Below, piece by piece: positions 8,685 to 16,533 of a DNA stretch of 40,911 nucleotides. Position numbers and translations under genes: made by a program. Origin of the DNA: Myxococcales bacterium (lineage in GTDB: Bacteria > Myxococcota_A > Polyangia > Haliangiales > Haliangiaceae); contig SXJR01000052.1 of the NCBI GenBank assembly GCA_005779305.1, forward strand, positions 1 through 40,911, written 5' to 3'. The notes under the pieces were generated by a model. That model ran no database searches. It was not told where the DNA came from and was given only the letters and a program-made list of their open reading frames with translations. Within the stretch, counting starts at the first letter, position 1, and each line of letters opens with the position of its first letter.

Positions 8685-9302
8685 CTACGCGCCGAGGCGA
8701 TCGACGGCGCGGGCCAGGTTCTCACGCGCCGCGGCATCGAGACGCTGGTGGAACAGATCCGAATGGAAGATGCGGGGCGCGGTCAGGAGCGACGCCAGGA
8801 AACGACGGCGACCGGCGCGGTAGGCGTCGCGCGGCACCGCCGCGTATTCGATCGCGATGGCGGCGTCGTAGGCGTCGAAGCGCGCCGGTGGCGCGCCGAG
8901 GATGGCCATGTCGCAATCGACGAAGTGGGCGGCGTCGCGGCCGAGCGCGGCGGCGTCGAGCGCGCCGTGGCGGGCGGTGAGCACGATCAACGCCTCGACG
9001 CGATCGAGGTCGAGCCCGGCGCTTCGCAGCCACGCGCCGGCGAGCCGCCGGGCCAGCACCGCGCTCCTCGCCTCGTTGTCGGGGCGGCCGGCCTCGTAGA
9101 TCGCGTCGTGGCAGAGGATCGCCCAGTAGACGTCGCGCGGATGATCCCAGCCGGCGGTGTCGGCGACCCATTCGTACTCGCCGATCACCTCGGCGACGTG
9201 TTCAGCGGTGTGATAGGTGCGCGGCGGGCGAGCGTACGCGGCGCGGAGCGCGGCCTCGCACGGTGCCGGCAGCGCGAACGGCGGCGGGCGCGTGGAGAAC
9301 AT
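8685..9302 (-). CDS. HD-domain metal-dependent phosphohydrolase (predicted)
   Basis: A 205-residue protein from ATG 9302. It has H31-T-A-E-H35 and C-H65-D66 (ILCHDAIYEAG), then a later D in VDCDMAILG, giving the H...HD...D set of the HD superfamily. YHTAEHV with FHDAIY/CHDAIY-like motifs is typical of the COG4339-type group of predicted HD phosphohydrolases, with no assigned substrate. The upstream open frame to 9689 is antisense to the next gene and is not used. It is divergent from the Cys-rich lipoprotein gene with 46 bases between starts. No partner gene suggests a pathway. Confidence 0.75.
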   Translation of the reverse strand: MFSTRPPPFALPAPCEAALRAAYARPPRTYHTAEHVAEVIGEYEWVADTAGWDHPRDVYWAILCHDAIYEAGRPDNEARSAVLARRLAGAWLRSAGLDLDRVEALIVLTARHGALDAAALGRDAAHFVDCDMAILGAPPARFDAYDAAIAIEYAAVPRDAYRAGRRRFLASLLTAPRIFHSDLFHQRLDAAARENLARAVDRLGA

Positions 9303-9348
9303 GAGGCGAACGTGGCACGCGCGCCCCGGCCGCGGTAGCTTCGACGGG

Positions 9349-9864
9349 ATGGTTCCTCGCGCTGCGATCCTCTGCCTCGCGCTCCTGGCGATGGCGGCGT
9401 GCAGCGGCGGCGACAAGCGCGGCGACAGCACGCTGGCGGGCGCCAGGAGTGGCAAGGGTGGCAAGGGCCATGGCGGGGGCGGCGGGAGCGGCAGCGGCAG
9501 CGGCTCGGCCTCTCCCGCCCGTGGCCCTGGCGTGGCGCTCACCGGCACGACGTGCCCGACGCCGGGTTGCTCGTTCCACGCCGCCGCCGGTGCGTACTTC
9601 ACGTGTCTCTCCGGCGGCGCCGGCGCCTGCTTCCACTTCGGCGCGCGCTGCGCGCCCGGCGACGGCTGCGTGTTCGACGCCGCCAGCAAGGGCTACCGGC
9701 GCTGCGAGCACATGGTCGAGGGCGCCTGCGCGGCCCCTGTGGGCGCGGCCTGCACGCCGGCGTCGACTTGCGCGTTCAACCCCGCCGACGGCCTCCATCA
9801 CACCTGCGAGGCGTGGTCGGGTGGGTCCTGTACGCGCTGGGGCACGACCTGCACTCCCGGCTGA
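9349..9864 (+). CDS. Small lipoprotein with GS linker and three Cys-rich repeats
   Basis: A 171-residue exported protein: signal peptide, lipobox LAMAAC, then a Gly/Ser linker (GGGGGSGSGSGSGS) that spaces the folded part from the membrane. The rest consists of three tandem units of about 34 residues, each of form C-x(3-6)-C-x-F-x-A-x2-G-x(3-5)-C-x-x-x-x-x-G-x-C, aligned at GTTCPTPGCSF, GARCAPGDGCVF and AACTPASTCAF. All cysteines are paired within units, so disulfide-stabilised small modules are likely. Not recognised as a named domain. A similar GS-linker lipoprotein occurs at the right edge of the window. Start ATG 9349 precedes the signal peptide directly. Confidence 0.7.
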   Translation: MVPRAAILCLALLAMAACSGGDKRGDSTLAGARSGKGGKGHGGGGGSGSGSGSASPARGPGVALTGTTCPTPGCSFHAAAGAYFTCLSGGAGACFHFGARCAPGDGCVFDAASKGYRRCEHMVEGACAAPVGAACTPASTCAFNPADGLHHTCEAWSGGSCTRWGTTCTPG

Positions 9865-9878
9865 TCTCTCGGGAGATC
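9863..9878 (+). terminator. Short hairpin overlapping the stop codon
   Basis: GATCTC-TCGG-GAGATC, a perfect six-base stem with a stable tetraloop, starts within the TGA of the Cys-rich lipoprotein gene. No T-run follows, so this is a weak terminator candidate. Confidence 0.35.
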
Positions 9879-10018
9879 CGAGGGGTTCGGCGCGTGCACC
9901 GGGCAGGGAAGAATCCGGTTTTCAGTTCCGTATACTGGATCGGAGCCTTTCGGACAGAACACACGCAATTCCAACAGGTTGCGATCGGGCGTGTCGATCG
10001 ACCTTGACGGAACTGTCG

Positions 10019-10035
10019 TTGAAAGGCATTTTCAA
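10019..10035. promoter_or_regulatory. 17-base palindrome upstream of bfd (candidate iron-responsive operator)
   Basis: TTGAAA-GGCAT-TTTCAA is a perfect six-base inverted repeat ending 15 bases before the bfd start codon. Its AT-rich arms stand out in GC-rich surroundings. Iron-storage genes are commonly controlled by Fur-family or similar repressors, and this is the only palindrome seen in the spacer. It does not match the classical Fur box well, so the regulator is unknown. Confidence 0.4.
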
Positions 10036-10050
10036 GTTCGAGCCCAAGCC

Positions 10051-10302
10051 GTGATCGTCTGCCTCTGCCATGCCGTCCGCGACCGCGACCTCGACGCCGC
10101 CATCGCCGATGGTGCGGACTCGGTGCAGGACGTGGGCAAGCAGTGCGGCGCAGGCACCGGTTGTGGCGCCTGCATCCCGGAGATCGAGGATCGCCTCGAG
10201 CGGGCCGGTCGCGGCTGCGATCGCGCGGCCGCGGGTGATTGCCCGCAGACGCTCGTCTCGGTAAGGTCGCGCAACCTGACCGAGCCACGCGACGCCGCCT
10301 GA
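10051..10302 (+). CDS. bfd: Bacterioferritin-associated ferredoxin
   Basis: An 83-residue protein with the [2Fe-2S] ligand set C4, C6, C38, C41 (VCLCH...GCGAC) at exactly the positions known for Bfd. It reduces the ferric core of bacterioferritin so that iron can be released. The GTG at 10051 is chosen because the family begins 'M.VCLCHAV'; no clear Shine-Dalgarno is present before it. About 20 residues beyond the usual ~64-residue length form an Arg-rich tail of unknown role. It lies 49 bases upstream of bfr on the same strand, which strongly supports the assignment. Confidence 0.9.
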   Translation: MIVCLCHAVRDRDLDAAIADGADSVQDVGKQCGAGTGCGACIPEIEDRLERAGRGCDRAAAGDCPQTLVSVRSRNLTEPRDAA

Positions 10303-10351
10303 TTCTCCTTCGGCGCACGCGGTCTCGGCACGACCGAGAGGCGCGCATTCG

Positions 10352-10822
10352 ATGAAGGGTCACGCCGAGGTCATCGACCTCCTGAACGAGCTCCTCACCA
10401 ACGAGCTCACCGCGATCAACCAGTACTTCATCCACGCCAAGATGCTGGCCAACTGGGGCTACGATCGGCTGGCTTCCAAGGTACGCGCCGAGTCGATCGA
10501 CGAGATGAAACACGCCGATCAGGTCATCTCGCGCATCCTGTTCCTGGAAGGCATCCCCAACCTGCAGCGGCTCAACAAGCTGCGCGTGGGCGAGAACGTG
10601 AAGGAGCAGTTCGAGTCCGACGTGCAGCTCGAGTACGCGGCGATCAAGAACCTCAACGGGTGGATCGCCAGGTGCCGCGAGCTCGGCGACAACGGCACCG
10701 AGGACCTCCTGACCAAGATCCTGGTCGGCGAGGAAGAGCACACCGACTGGCTCGAGACCCAGCTCGGCCTGATGGGCCAGCTCGGCGACACCGCGTATCT
10801 CGCCGAGCAGATGAAGGATTGA
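10352..10822 (+). CDS. bfr: Bacterioferritin
   Basis: A 156-residue protein of standard bacterioferritin length. The diiron ferroxidase ligands are all present at canonical positions: E18, E51, H54, E94, E127, H130; the haem ligand M52 is also present. It should assemble into the 24-mer that oxidises Fe(II) and stores it as a ferric core in the cytoplasm. Bfd, its electron donor, is encoded just upstream, so uptake and release functions are co-expressed. A hairpin follows the stop by one base. Confidence 0.95.
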   Translation: MKGHAEVIDLLNELLTNELTAINQYFIHAKMLANWGYDRLASKVRAESIDEMKHADQVISRILFLEGIPNLQRLNKLRVGENVKEQFESDVQLEYAAIKNLNGWIARCRELGDNGTEDLLTKILVGEEEHTDWLETQLGLMGQLGDTAYLAEQMKD

Positions 10823-10823
10823 A

Positions 10824-10842
10824 CGGGCCCGACCGGGGCCCG
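10824..10842 (+). terminator. Hairpin ending the bfd-bfr unit
   Basis: CGGGCCC-GACCG-GGGCCCG: seven-base GC-only stem starting directly after the bfr stop, followed by GTCAGTTT. The T-tract is short, so strength is uncertain, but position favours a terminator. Confidence 0.55.
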
Positions 10843-10889
10843 GTCAGTTTGCCAGCCTGGCACGGGGTTGGTCGTCGAGCGGGCAGGGC

Positions 10890-10905
10890 TGGCACGGCGT
10901 GCGCT
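10890..10905 (+). promoter_or_regulatory. Possible sigma-54 (-24/-12) promoter
   Basis: TGGCACGGCGTGCGCT has the full -24 half TGGCACG and GC at the correct ten-base spacing, although the -12 half reads GCGC rather than TTGC. It lies 70 bases before the PDZ-like gene. A second TGGCAC box follows at 10948. A chance match is quite possible in this GC-rich sequence. Confidence 0.25.
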
Positions 10906-10947
10906 GTGTCGCGGTCCCAAGTAGGCGCCGACGTGCGGGGACGGCGC

Positions 10948-10963
10948 TGGCACTGCGCTTGAT
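10948..10963 (+). promoter_or_regulatory. Second TGGCAC...TTGA box (sigma-54-like)
   Basis: TGGCACTGCGCTTGAT has TGGCAC and TTG in sigma-54 spacing but A in place of the -12 C. It closely resembles the element before the TauE gene at 39331-39346 (TGGCACCGCGCTTGAA). It lies 12 bases before the PDZ-like gene's first ATG. Weak evidence on its own. Confidence 0.25.
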
Positions 10964-10975
10964 GTAGCGGTGCCC

Positions 10976-11320
10976 ATGATGGTGTACCGGACGCTGGTGG
11001 TCGGGCTGCTCGGTGCGATCGCGCTCCTGGTCGCGGAGCGGCCGACCTTGGAGCGCGCGGAGGCCACGCCGGTGGCGCTCGCGGCGGCGCCCGCCAAGGC
11101 CGCCGTGGTCGACGTCTCCCGCGCCATCGCCGGGGCCGATCCCATCCCGTTGCTCGGCCTGCACCCGGGGGAGCGCGTGGTGGAGATCGACGGCGTCGCC
11201 GCAGACGCAATCGCGCTCGCCGACCGCTGGGCCCAGGCCTTCCCCGGCGAGTACGTCGATATCGGCGTGAGTCTCGCCGGCGGATCATCGCGCCGGATCC
11301 TGGTGGTGGTGCACCCCTGA
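10976..11320 (+). CDS. Small membrane-anchored PDZ-like protein (hypothetical)
   Basis: A 114-residue protein from ATG 10976 (a GTG two codons upstream is possible). Residues 1-20 form an uncleaved-looking hydrophobic signal anchor. The rest (LLGLHPGERVVEIDGVAADAIALADRWAQ, then GEYVDIGVSLAGGSSRRILVVV) resembles a PDZ half-domain: 'GL.pGD.v..IdG....' followed by a strand pair. A single PDZ-like unit on an anchor suggests a periplasmic scaffold; it could also be a remnant of a longer GspC or HtrA-like protein. It is 56 bases upstream of fabI on the same strand. Confidence 0.5.
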   Translation: MMVYRTLVVGLLGAIALLVAERPTLERAEATPVALAAAPAKAAVVDVSRAIAGADPIPLLGLHPGERVVEIDGVAADAIALADRWAQAFPGEYVDIGVSLAGGSSRRILVVVHP

Positions 11321-11376
11321 CGGTGCGCGCACCCTGAGCGCTTGACCCGGCGCGGGCCGCGGGCGATGACCCGGCC

Positions 11377-12285
11377 ATGCTCCACATCGATCTGCGCGGC
11401 AAGCGCGCGCTCGTCGCCGGCGTTGCCGACGATGGTGGCTTCGGGTTCGCGATCGCCAAGGCGCTGGCCGAGGCCGGCGCCACCATCTGTCTCGGCACCT
11501 GGCCGCCGGCGCTGGGCATCTTCCAGACCATGCTGGCGCGCGGCAAGTTCGACGCCTCGCTGGTCATGTCCGACGGCTCCAAGCTCGCCTTCGAGAAGGT
11601 CTACCCGCTCGACGCCGAGTACGATCGCCTCGACGAGGTCCCCACCGAGCTGCGCGAGTCGCGCCGCTACCGCGAGTGCGGCGACTTCACGATCCAGGGC
11701 GTGGCCGCCCAGATGAAGCAGGACTTCGGCGACGGCTGTCTCGACATCGTGGTCCACAGCCTCGCCAACGGCCCCGAGGTGAAGAAGCCGCTGCTCGAGA
11801 CCAGCCGCAAGGGCTACCTGGCCGCGGTCTCGGCCTCGGCCTACTCGTTGACCTCGATGGTCGCGGCCTTCTCGCCCATCATGAGGCGCGGCGGCGCGTT
11901 CGTGTCGCTCACGTACATGGCCTCGGAGCGCGTGGTCCCCGGCTACGGCGGCGGAATGTCGTCGGCCAAGGCCGCCCTCGAGAGCGACACCCGCACCCTC
12001 GCCTACGAGGCCGGGCGCGCCTACGGCCACCGCGTCAACACCATCTCGGCCGGCGCCTACGCGTCGCGCGCGGCCAGCGCCATCGGCTTCATCGATCAGA
12101 TGATCGACTACACCTCGCGCAACGCGCCCCTGACCGAGCCCATCACCGCCGCCGACGTCGGCGCCACCGCCGCGTTCCTGTGCTCACCGCTGGGCGCCGG
12201 CATCACCGGCACCACCGTGTATGTCGACAAGGGCTACTCGGTCATGGGCGTCGCCGTCGACCGCGAGGGCGCGGCGAAGAGCTGA
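11377..12285 (+). CDS. fabI: Enoyl-[acyl-carrier-protein] reductase, plant/chlamydial type
   Basis: A 302-residue SDR enzyme reducing trans-2-enoyl-ACP with NAD(P)H, the last step of each fatty-acid elongation cycle. The nucleotide loop [21 protein letters not shown] and the block [25 protein letters not shown] are near-identical to plastid ENR. Active-site Y180 and Y190 with K198 ([11 protein letters not shown]) show the plant-type Y-x7-K spacing, where E. coli FabI has Y-x6-K. An insertion at residues ~60-105 (GKFD...YPLDAEYD...[11 protein letters not shown]) is also the plastid/chlamydial form. ATG 11377 gives the usual start just before the first strand. Function is confident; whether it is the only ENR of the cell cannot be known here. 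Confidence 0.93.
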   Translation: MLHIDLRGKRALVAGVADDGGFGFAIAKALAEAGATICLGTWPPALGIFQTMLARGKFDASLVMSDGSKLAFEKVYPLDAEYDRLDEVPTELRESRRYRECGDFTIQGVAAQMKQDFGDGCLDIVVHSLANGPEVKKPLLETSRKGYLAAVSASAYSLTSMVAAFSPIMRRGGAFVSLTYMASERVVPGYGGGMSSAKAALESDTRTLAYEAGRAYGHRVNTISAGAYASRAASAIGFIDQMIDYTSRNAPLTEPITAADVGATAAFLCSPLGAGITGTTVYVDKGYSVMGVAVDREGAAKS

Positions 12286-12459
12286 GAATCCGCGGGCTAC
12301 GACACCGCATCGAGTGGCGGGTTGCTCGTGGGATTCCGTGAAAGGCTGCGCCAGGCCGGTGGTACCTCGTACGCGCCGGCCTCGGGCGGCCGTGCGGCCG
12401 AGGGACCCCGCGCTCGCGGCGCCGACGGCCGGCGAGCCCGAGGTCTCCACCGGCCCTCC

Positions 12460-12511
12460 GGGTCTCTGGTCTCCGGGTCTGGTCTCCGGGTCTGGTCTCC
12501 GGGTCTCTGGG
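12460..12511. repeat. 13-bp tandem repeat (GGGTCTGGTCTCC)
   Basis: Two exact 13-base units (12475-12487, 12488-12500) flanked by partial copies fill the spacer between fabI and the next, convergent gene. It is not coding. It may be a slippage product; the GGTCTC cores recur four times. Confidence 0.75.
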
Positions 12512-12536
12512 TCGCCGCGCCGTCCGGCGATTGCCG

Positions 12537-13121
12537 TCAGGAGGCGCACCGTTCGAGCGCGGTCCGGAACCGGGCGGCGAAGGCCTGGACCAGCGGATGC
12601 TCGGCGACCGGGACCGCCGAGCGCTCGGTCGTGACCACGATGAGCAGGGTGACGCCGCCCATCCGGCGGGCGATCGCGAAGTCGAAGTCGGGGTGCGCGG
12701 TCCACGCCTCCGGCGTTGGTTTCGGGACCATGCCCTCGACTTCGAACGCGTAGGAGTCATCCGCCGCCATCGCGGCGAAGCTCCAGCTTCGGCCCGGATC
12801 GACGCGCTGGCTGGCGAACCCGACGAGCTCGTCGCGCTCACTCGCGCCCGTCTCGCCGATCGACTCGTCGTTCCACATCAGATCCGCATAGGGTGGGTAG
12901 ATCGTCGGCGCGTCCCGCCGGAACTCCGATGCTGCTGTGGCGAGTGCGGCGCGACAACCGGCCCAGCCGAGGGGTTCGTGGTCCGCGCCAGGCTCCGGAC
13001 GGTTGCCGACCATGGTGCCGTCATCGGTCGGGTCGACGACCAGTGGACCCGGCCGGCTGCACGAGAACTGCGAGATCGTCCAGCACGAACCCCACACCGC
13101 GGCCAGGAGCGTTGCGCGCAT
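12537..13121 (-). CDS. Secreted hypothetical protein
   Basis: A 194-residue protein from ATG 13121. Residues 1-22 (MRATLLAAVWGSCW, ISQFSCS) look like a signal peptide, perhaps lipidated at a Cys near 21-23. The mature part (SWSFAAMAADDSYAFEVEGMVPKP, then FDFAIARRMGGVTLLIVVTTERS) has alternating strands as in small beta-sandwich or PsbP/LpqN-like lipoproteins that end with a helix (EHPLVQAFAARFRTALERC). No catalytic motif. Not recognised. The long upstream extension of the frame (to 13313) is antisense to the kelch-like gene and is not used. Confidence 0.55.
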   Translation of the reverse strand: MRATLLAAVWGSCWTISQFSCSRPGPLVVDPTDDGTMVGNRPEPGADHEPLGWAGCRAALATAASEFRRDAPTIYPPYADLMWNDESIGETGASERDELVGFASQRVDPGRSWSFAAMAADDSYAFEVEGMVPKPTPEAWTAHPDFDFAIARRMGGVTLLIVVTTERSAVPVAEHPLVQAFAARFRTALERCAS

Positions 13122-13222
13122 GCGGACAGGACGCGGCGGCCGCGGCGCTTCATCCCCGGGGGCCGAGCGTCTTACTCGGCCGTGACGTGCGATCGCGAGA
13201 TCGCGATGGCAGGGTTTCGCTC

Positions 13223-14614
13223 GTGACGCACCTGCGAACCCAGCTCGCCGTAGGATTGCTCGGGGCCATCGGTTGTGGTGGCGGCGCGGGCCCGGTGGCG
13301 GCGCCGGCGGCACCGCCGATCGCCACGGCGCCCGTCCCCGCGCCCGATCCGTGCGCCAGCGTCGGGCACTGGGAGGAGGTGGCGCCGCTCCCTCTGCCCG
13401 GCCGTGTCGATCACACCGCGGTGTGGACCGGCCGCGAGATGGTGATGTGGGGCGGCACCGAGGGCGTGAGCAGCCCGAAACAAGACGGCGCCCGCTACGA
13501 TCCCGCGACCGACACCTGGGTCGCCACCCAGCTGCGGACCTCGCCGGGCCCCCGCGACGATCACGCCGCGGTATGGACCGGTCGCGAGATGATCGTGTGG
13601 GGCGGCAACTCGTACAACGAAGACGACTTCAAGCTCGCCGACGGTGGTCGCTACGATCCCGAGCTGAACCGATGGCGCGGTCTGGCGCCGGCCACGCTGA
13701 CACCTCGCGACGATCCGCGCGCGGTGTGGACCGGTCGCGAGGTGATCGTGTGGGGAGGCCGCGACGAGCGCGGTCACGCCGGCGACGGCGCCCGGTACGA
13801 CCCGGAGCGTGATCGCTGGACGCCGATGGCGGCGATGGGCGCGCCGGCGGCACGCGAGGATCACGCTGCGATCTGGACCGGCCGCGAGATGATCGTGTGG
13901 GGTGGCTGGAACGGCGATGACCGTGCCCGCAACTACGCGCTCGACGGCGCCCGCTACGACCCGGCGACCGATCGGTGGCGGCCGATCTCGTCGGTGGGCG
14001 CACCGCCGCTGCGCGAGGATCACGCTGCGATCTGGACCGGCCGCGAGATGATCGTGTGGGGTGGAGTGGTGCGTGAAGGCAAGGCGGGCGAGCGCCGCCA
14101 GCTCGCCAGCGGTGGACGCTACGATCCGGCGACCGACACCTGGTCAGCGCTGACCATGGACGGCGCGCCGACGCCGCGCGAGGACGGTGTGGTGGTGTGG
14201 AGCGGGCGGGCGATGCTGGTGTGGGGCGGCCAGCGCGACGAGACACCGGTGGCCACGGGCGCGCGCTACCTGCCCGCCATCGACCGCTGGTGTCCGCTGC
14301 CCGATGACGGAGCGCCGGCCGCGCGCCGCGATCACGCCGGCGTGTGGGCGGGCGACGCCCTGGTGGTGTGGGGCGGCCGCGACGCCGATGGCGCCTACAC
14401 CCCTACGGGCGCGGTGTGGGTCGCCGACGGCACGCGCCGCCATTCGCGCCCAGCGTCGGCGCGAGTCGGGGAGGTCGCCTTGGCGGAGGAATCAGGCGCG
14501 GTGGTGTCGGCGCGCACGGTCGACGGCGGAGCCGAGGCCCGCCGCGCCGGCTCGCGCTCGCAGGCCCCGGCCGCGCACGCGCACAACGCGGCCGTCAAGC
14601 CCACCCGCCGATAG
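13223..14614 (+). CDS. Seven-unit kelch-like beta-propeller lipoprotein
   Basis: A 463-residue exported protein. After a signal peptide (VTHLRTQLAVGLLGAIGC) come seven tandem units of about 50 residues built on R-x-D-H-x-A-V-W-T-G-R-E-M-I-V-W-G-G, variable loop, G-A-R-Y-D-P-A-T-D-T-W. The double-Gly strand end and the Y...W pair are kelch-repeat hallmarks, and seven units would close one propeller. Units 2, 4 and 5 are almost identical at the DNA level, pointing to recent duplication. The Ala/Arg-rich tail after residue ~400 is probably disordered. The GTG 13223 is chosen for the signal peptide. Role: likely surface protein-binding; partner unknown. Confidence 0.75.
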   Translation: MTHLRTQLAVGLLGAIGCGGGAGPVAAPAAPPIATAPVPAPDPCASVGHWEEVAPLPLPGRVDHTAVWTGREMVMWGGTEGVSSPKQDGARYDPATDTWVATQLRTSPGPRDDHAAVWTGREMIVWGGNSYNEDDFKLADGGRYDPELNRWRGLAPATLTPRDDPRAVWTGREVIVWGGRDERGHAGDGARYDPERDRWTPMAAMGAPAAREDHAAIWTGREMIVWGGWNGDDRARNYALDGARYDPATDRWRPISSVGAPPLREDHAAIWTGREMIVWGGVVREGKAGERRQLASGGRYDPATDTWSALTMDGAPTPREDGVVVWSGRAMLVWGGQRDETPVATGARYLPAIDRWCPLPDDGAPAARRDHAGVWAGDALVVWGGRDADGAYTPTGAVWVADGTRRHSRPASARVGEVALAEESGAVVSARTVDGGAEARRAGSRSQAPAAHAHNAAVKPTRR

Positions 14615-14721
14615 AACCAGCCTCGTCTGCCGGCTGGCGTGCTCATCGTCACCAAACCTACATCAGCCCCGACGGAAATTCGAAATTGACATGGCCCGCA
14701 GGCGGGCGATGCTCGGCACCG

Positions 14722-16524
14722 ATGACCCACACGCGCTGTCTGGTCGTGTTCTCGGTCCTGATGTGGGGTGCGTGCGGTGGTGACGACGGCAACAGCGGCG
14801 ACGATGCCCCGGCCGACGCGTCGGTCGACGCGCCCATCGACGCCGCCATCCCGCCGGTGTTCCGCAACCCGGTGGCGCTGCCCGATCTGGAGCTGGCCCA
14901 GCAGGCCGCGGCGCTGCTCGGCGAGGGCGGCGGCAAGATGTGCGACGCGTGCCACGGCCTCACCCGCACGCGCTTGCTGGACTGGGACGTCATGACCGAG
15001 GCCGGCGAAGGCACCTGCCTCACCGATCTCGCGCCCACCACGCCGGCCGCGGCGATGACCATCGTGACCTGCCTGCGCAGCTCGCTCGACTCGCGCTGGC
15101 ACCCCGACACGATCGGCATTTACGCCACCGCCGCCGGGCTGCCCTGGTTCGAATACGTCTTCCGCCTCGCCTACGGCGACGCCTGGCAGGATCCGTTCGA
15201 CGAGTGGACCGATCGGGTGTGGATGCCGCGCGGCGGCCGCCCGCCGTTCACCCAGCCCCAGTTCGACATCGTCGCCGAGTGGTTCGCGCGCGACCTGCCC
15301 AACATCATCGACGTCATCCCCAGCGATCCGGTGCCGCCGCCGTGCACCACCATGATCACGTCGGCGATCCCGACCCACGTCACCGCCATGGAGACCGGCG
15401 GCTGGCGCGCGATCAACCGCACCAACGGCATCCTCAACTTCGGCTGCCAGGGCGCGGCGACCATCCGCGACTGCCTGTCGACGTATCCGTCGTCGACGGC
15501 CAACACCTGGTCGCAGGGCTGGACCGCGGCCCAGCCGGGCCAGACCATCCGCATCCTGCGCGAGATCAACTATTCGTCGAGCTTCTGGACCCGCAGCTCG
15601 GCCGACGGCCGCTTCGTCTCTCACGGCGGTGGCTCGGTGATGAACTCGACCGTGATCGACCTCCAGCAAGATCGCGAGATCCCGGCTGACGCCCTCTACG
15701 ATCCCGGCTTCTTCCCCGACAACTCGGGGTTCATCATCCAGGGCGGCGGCGCCCAGTTCTGCAAGCAGAGCCTGCTCACCGGCTCGCCGACGTCGATCTC
15801 GTTCAACGAGCCCGAGTGCACCACCCTGGGACAGGTCGGCCTCTACCAGCACCTCGGCGCCGTGGCCGGCGGCGACTACTTCACGGTTCACGGCCAGTTC
15901 ACCAGCGACAACGGCGGTCACAACGTCACCGGCAACGATCCAGGGACCAGCTTCTCGGGCGGCGCCCAGAACACCTTCACGCCGATGATCCACAACGGCA
16001 CCGACTACGTGGCCAAGCCGCAGGTCCCGGTCGCCACCCCGTACGAGGGCGACATGGAGATGTCACCGTCGGCGAAGCTGGTCATCAGCCGCACCGGCAC
16101 CCAGGGTGGCAACGGCTTCGTGGTGCGCGCGGTCAACGCCGTGCCCAACGGTGGTAGCTACAACATCACCGTGCCGGTGGTGGCGCGTTACTGCGTGCGC
16201 GGCGGCAAGCCCGGCTTCAGCTACGACGAGCGCTGGCTGACCTATCATCATTACGTCGGCCCCAACGACTGGCAGGAGCTCGGCTACGCCAGCGCCAGCG
16301 ACGCCGCGTTCGTCGCGTTGCGCGCCCAGGGCGCCGCCAACTCCTACGTGCTCGATCTGGTCTCGGGCGAGACCCGCCGGGTCACCAACATGGGCCCGGG
16401 CCAGTACGCGCTCTACCCGCACTTCCGCAGCGACGGCTGGCTCTACATCCAGGTCCGCGACCGCGTCCGCGGCCGCGAGTACGTCGTCGCCAGCGACGCG
16501 GCGTTGGTCTTCGAAGCGCCGTAG
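14722..16524 (+). CDS. Exported CxxCH protein with C-terminal propeller-like region
   Basis: A 600-residue protein with signal peptide, probable lipid Cys18 (MWGACGGDDGN) and an Asp/Ala-rich linker. It has a single c-type haem attachment motif C74-D-A-C77-H78 (GGKMCDACHGLTR), preceded by an amphipathic helix as in cytochrome c folds. The remainder (FVSHGGGSVMNSTVIDL, DMEMSPSAKLVISRTG, RVTNMGPGQYALYPHFRSDGWLY) has strands of the TolB/WD40-like 'PxFSPDG' style. So it may be a haem-binding surface protein. Start: ATG 14722; a TTGACA box with AT-rich upstream sequence lies at 14686-14691. It is the last gene before the lower-GC AAA+ gene. Confidence 0.6.
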   Translation: MTHTRCLVVFSVLMWGACGGDDGNSGDDAPADASVDAPIDAAIPPVFRNPVALPDLELAQQAAALLGEGGGKMCDACHGLTRTRLLDWDVMTEAGEGTCLTDLAPTTPAAAMTIVTCLRSSLDSRWHPDTIGIYATAAGLPWFEYVFRLAYGDAWQDPFDEWTDRVWMPRGGRPPFTQPQFDIVAEWFARDLPNIIDVIPSDPVPPPCTTMITSAIPTHVTAMETGGWRAINRTNGILNFGCQGAATIRDCLSTYPSSTANTWSQGWTAAQPGQTIRILREINYSSSFWTRSSADGRFVSHGGGSVMNSTVIDLQQDREIPADALYDPGFFPDNSGFIIQGGGAQFCKQSLLTGSPTSISFNEPECTTLGQVGLYQHLGAVAGGDYFTVHGQFTSDNGGHNVTGNDPGTSFSGGAQNTFTPMIHNGTDYVAKPQVPVATPYEGDMEMSPSAKLVISRTGTQGGNGFVVRAVNAVPNGGSYNITVPVVARYCVRGGKPGFSYDERWLTYHHYVGPNDWQELGYASASDAAFVALRAQGAANSYVLDLVSGETRRVTNMGPGQYALYPHFRSDGWLYIQVRDRVRGREYVVASDAALVFEAP

Positions 16525-16533
16525 GCAGGCCTT

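Noticed and set aside
6693-9338. 881-codon open frame on the plus strand
   Set aside because: It is antisense to the hydrolase, VWA and HD genes, and its translation is Gly/Arg/His-rich without any motif: a high-GC shadow.
10858-10873. First TGGCACG box as a sigma-54 promoter
   Set aside because: No GC or TTGC at the required distance.
14686-14715. TTGACA as a sigma-70 promoter of the CxxCH gene
   Set aside because: No acceptable -10 hexamer at 16-18 bases; kept only as a note in the gene entry.
14395-15993. 532-codon minus-strand frame
   Set aside because: Shadow of the CxxCH lipoprotein gene; composition is Arg/Ala/Gly/Val-rich.
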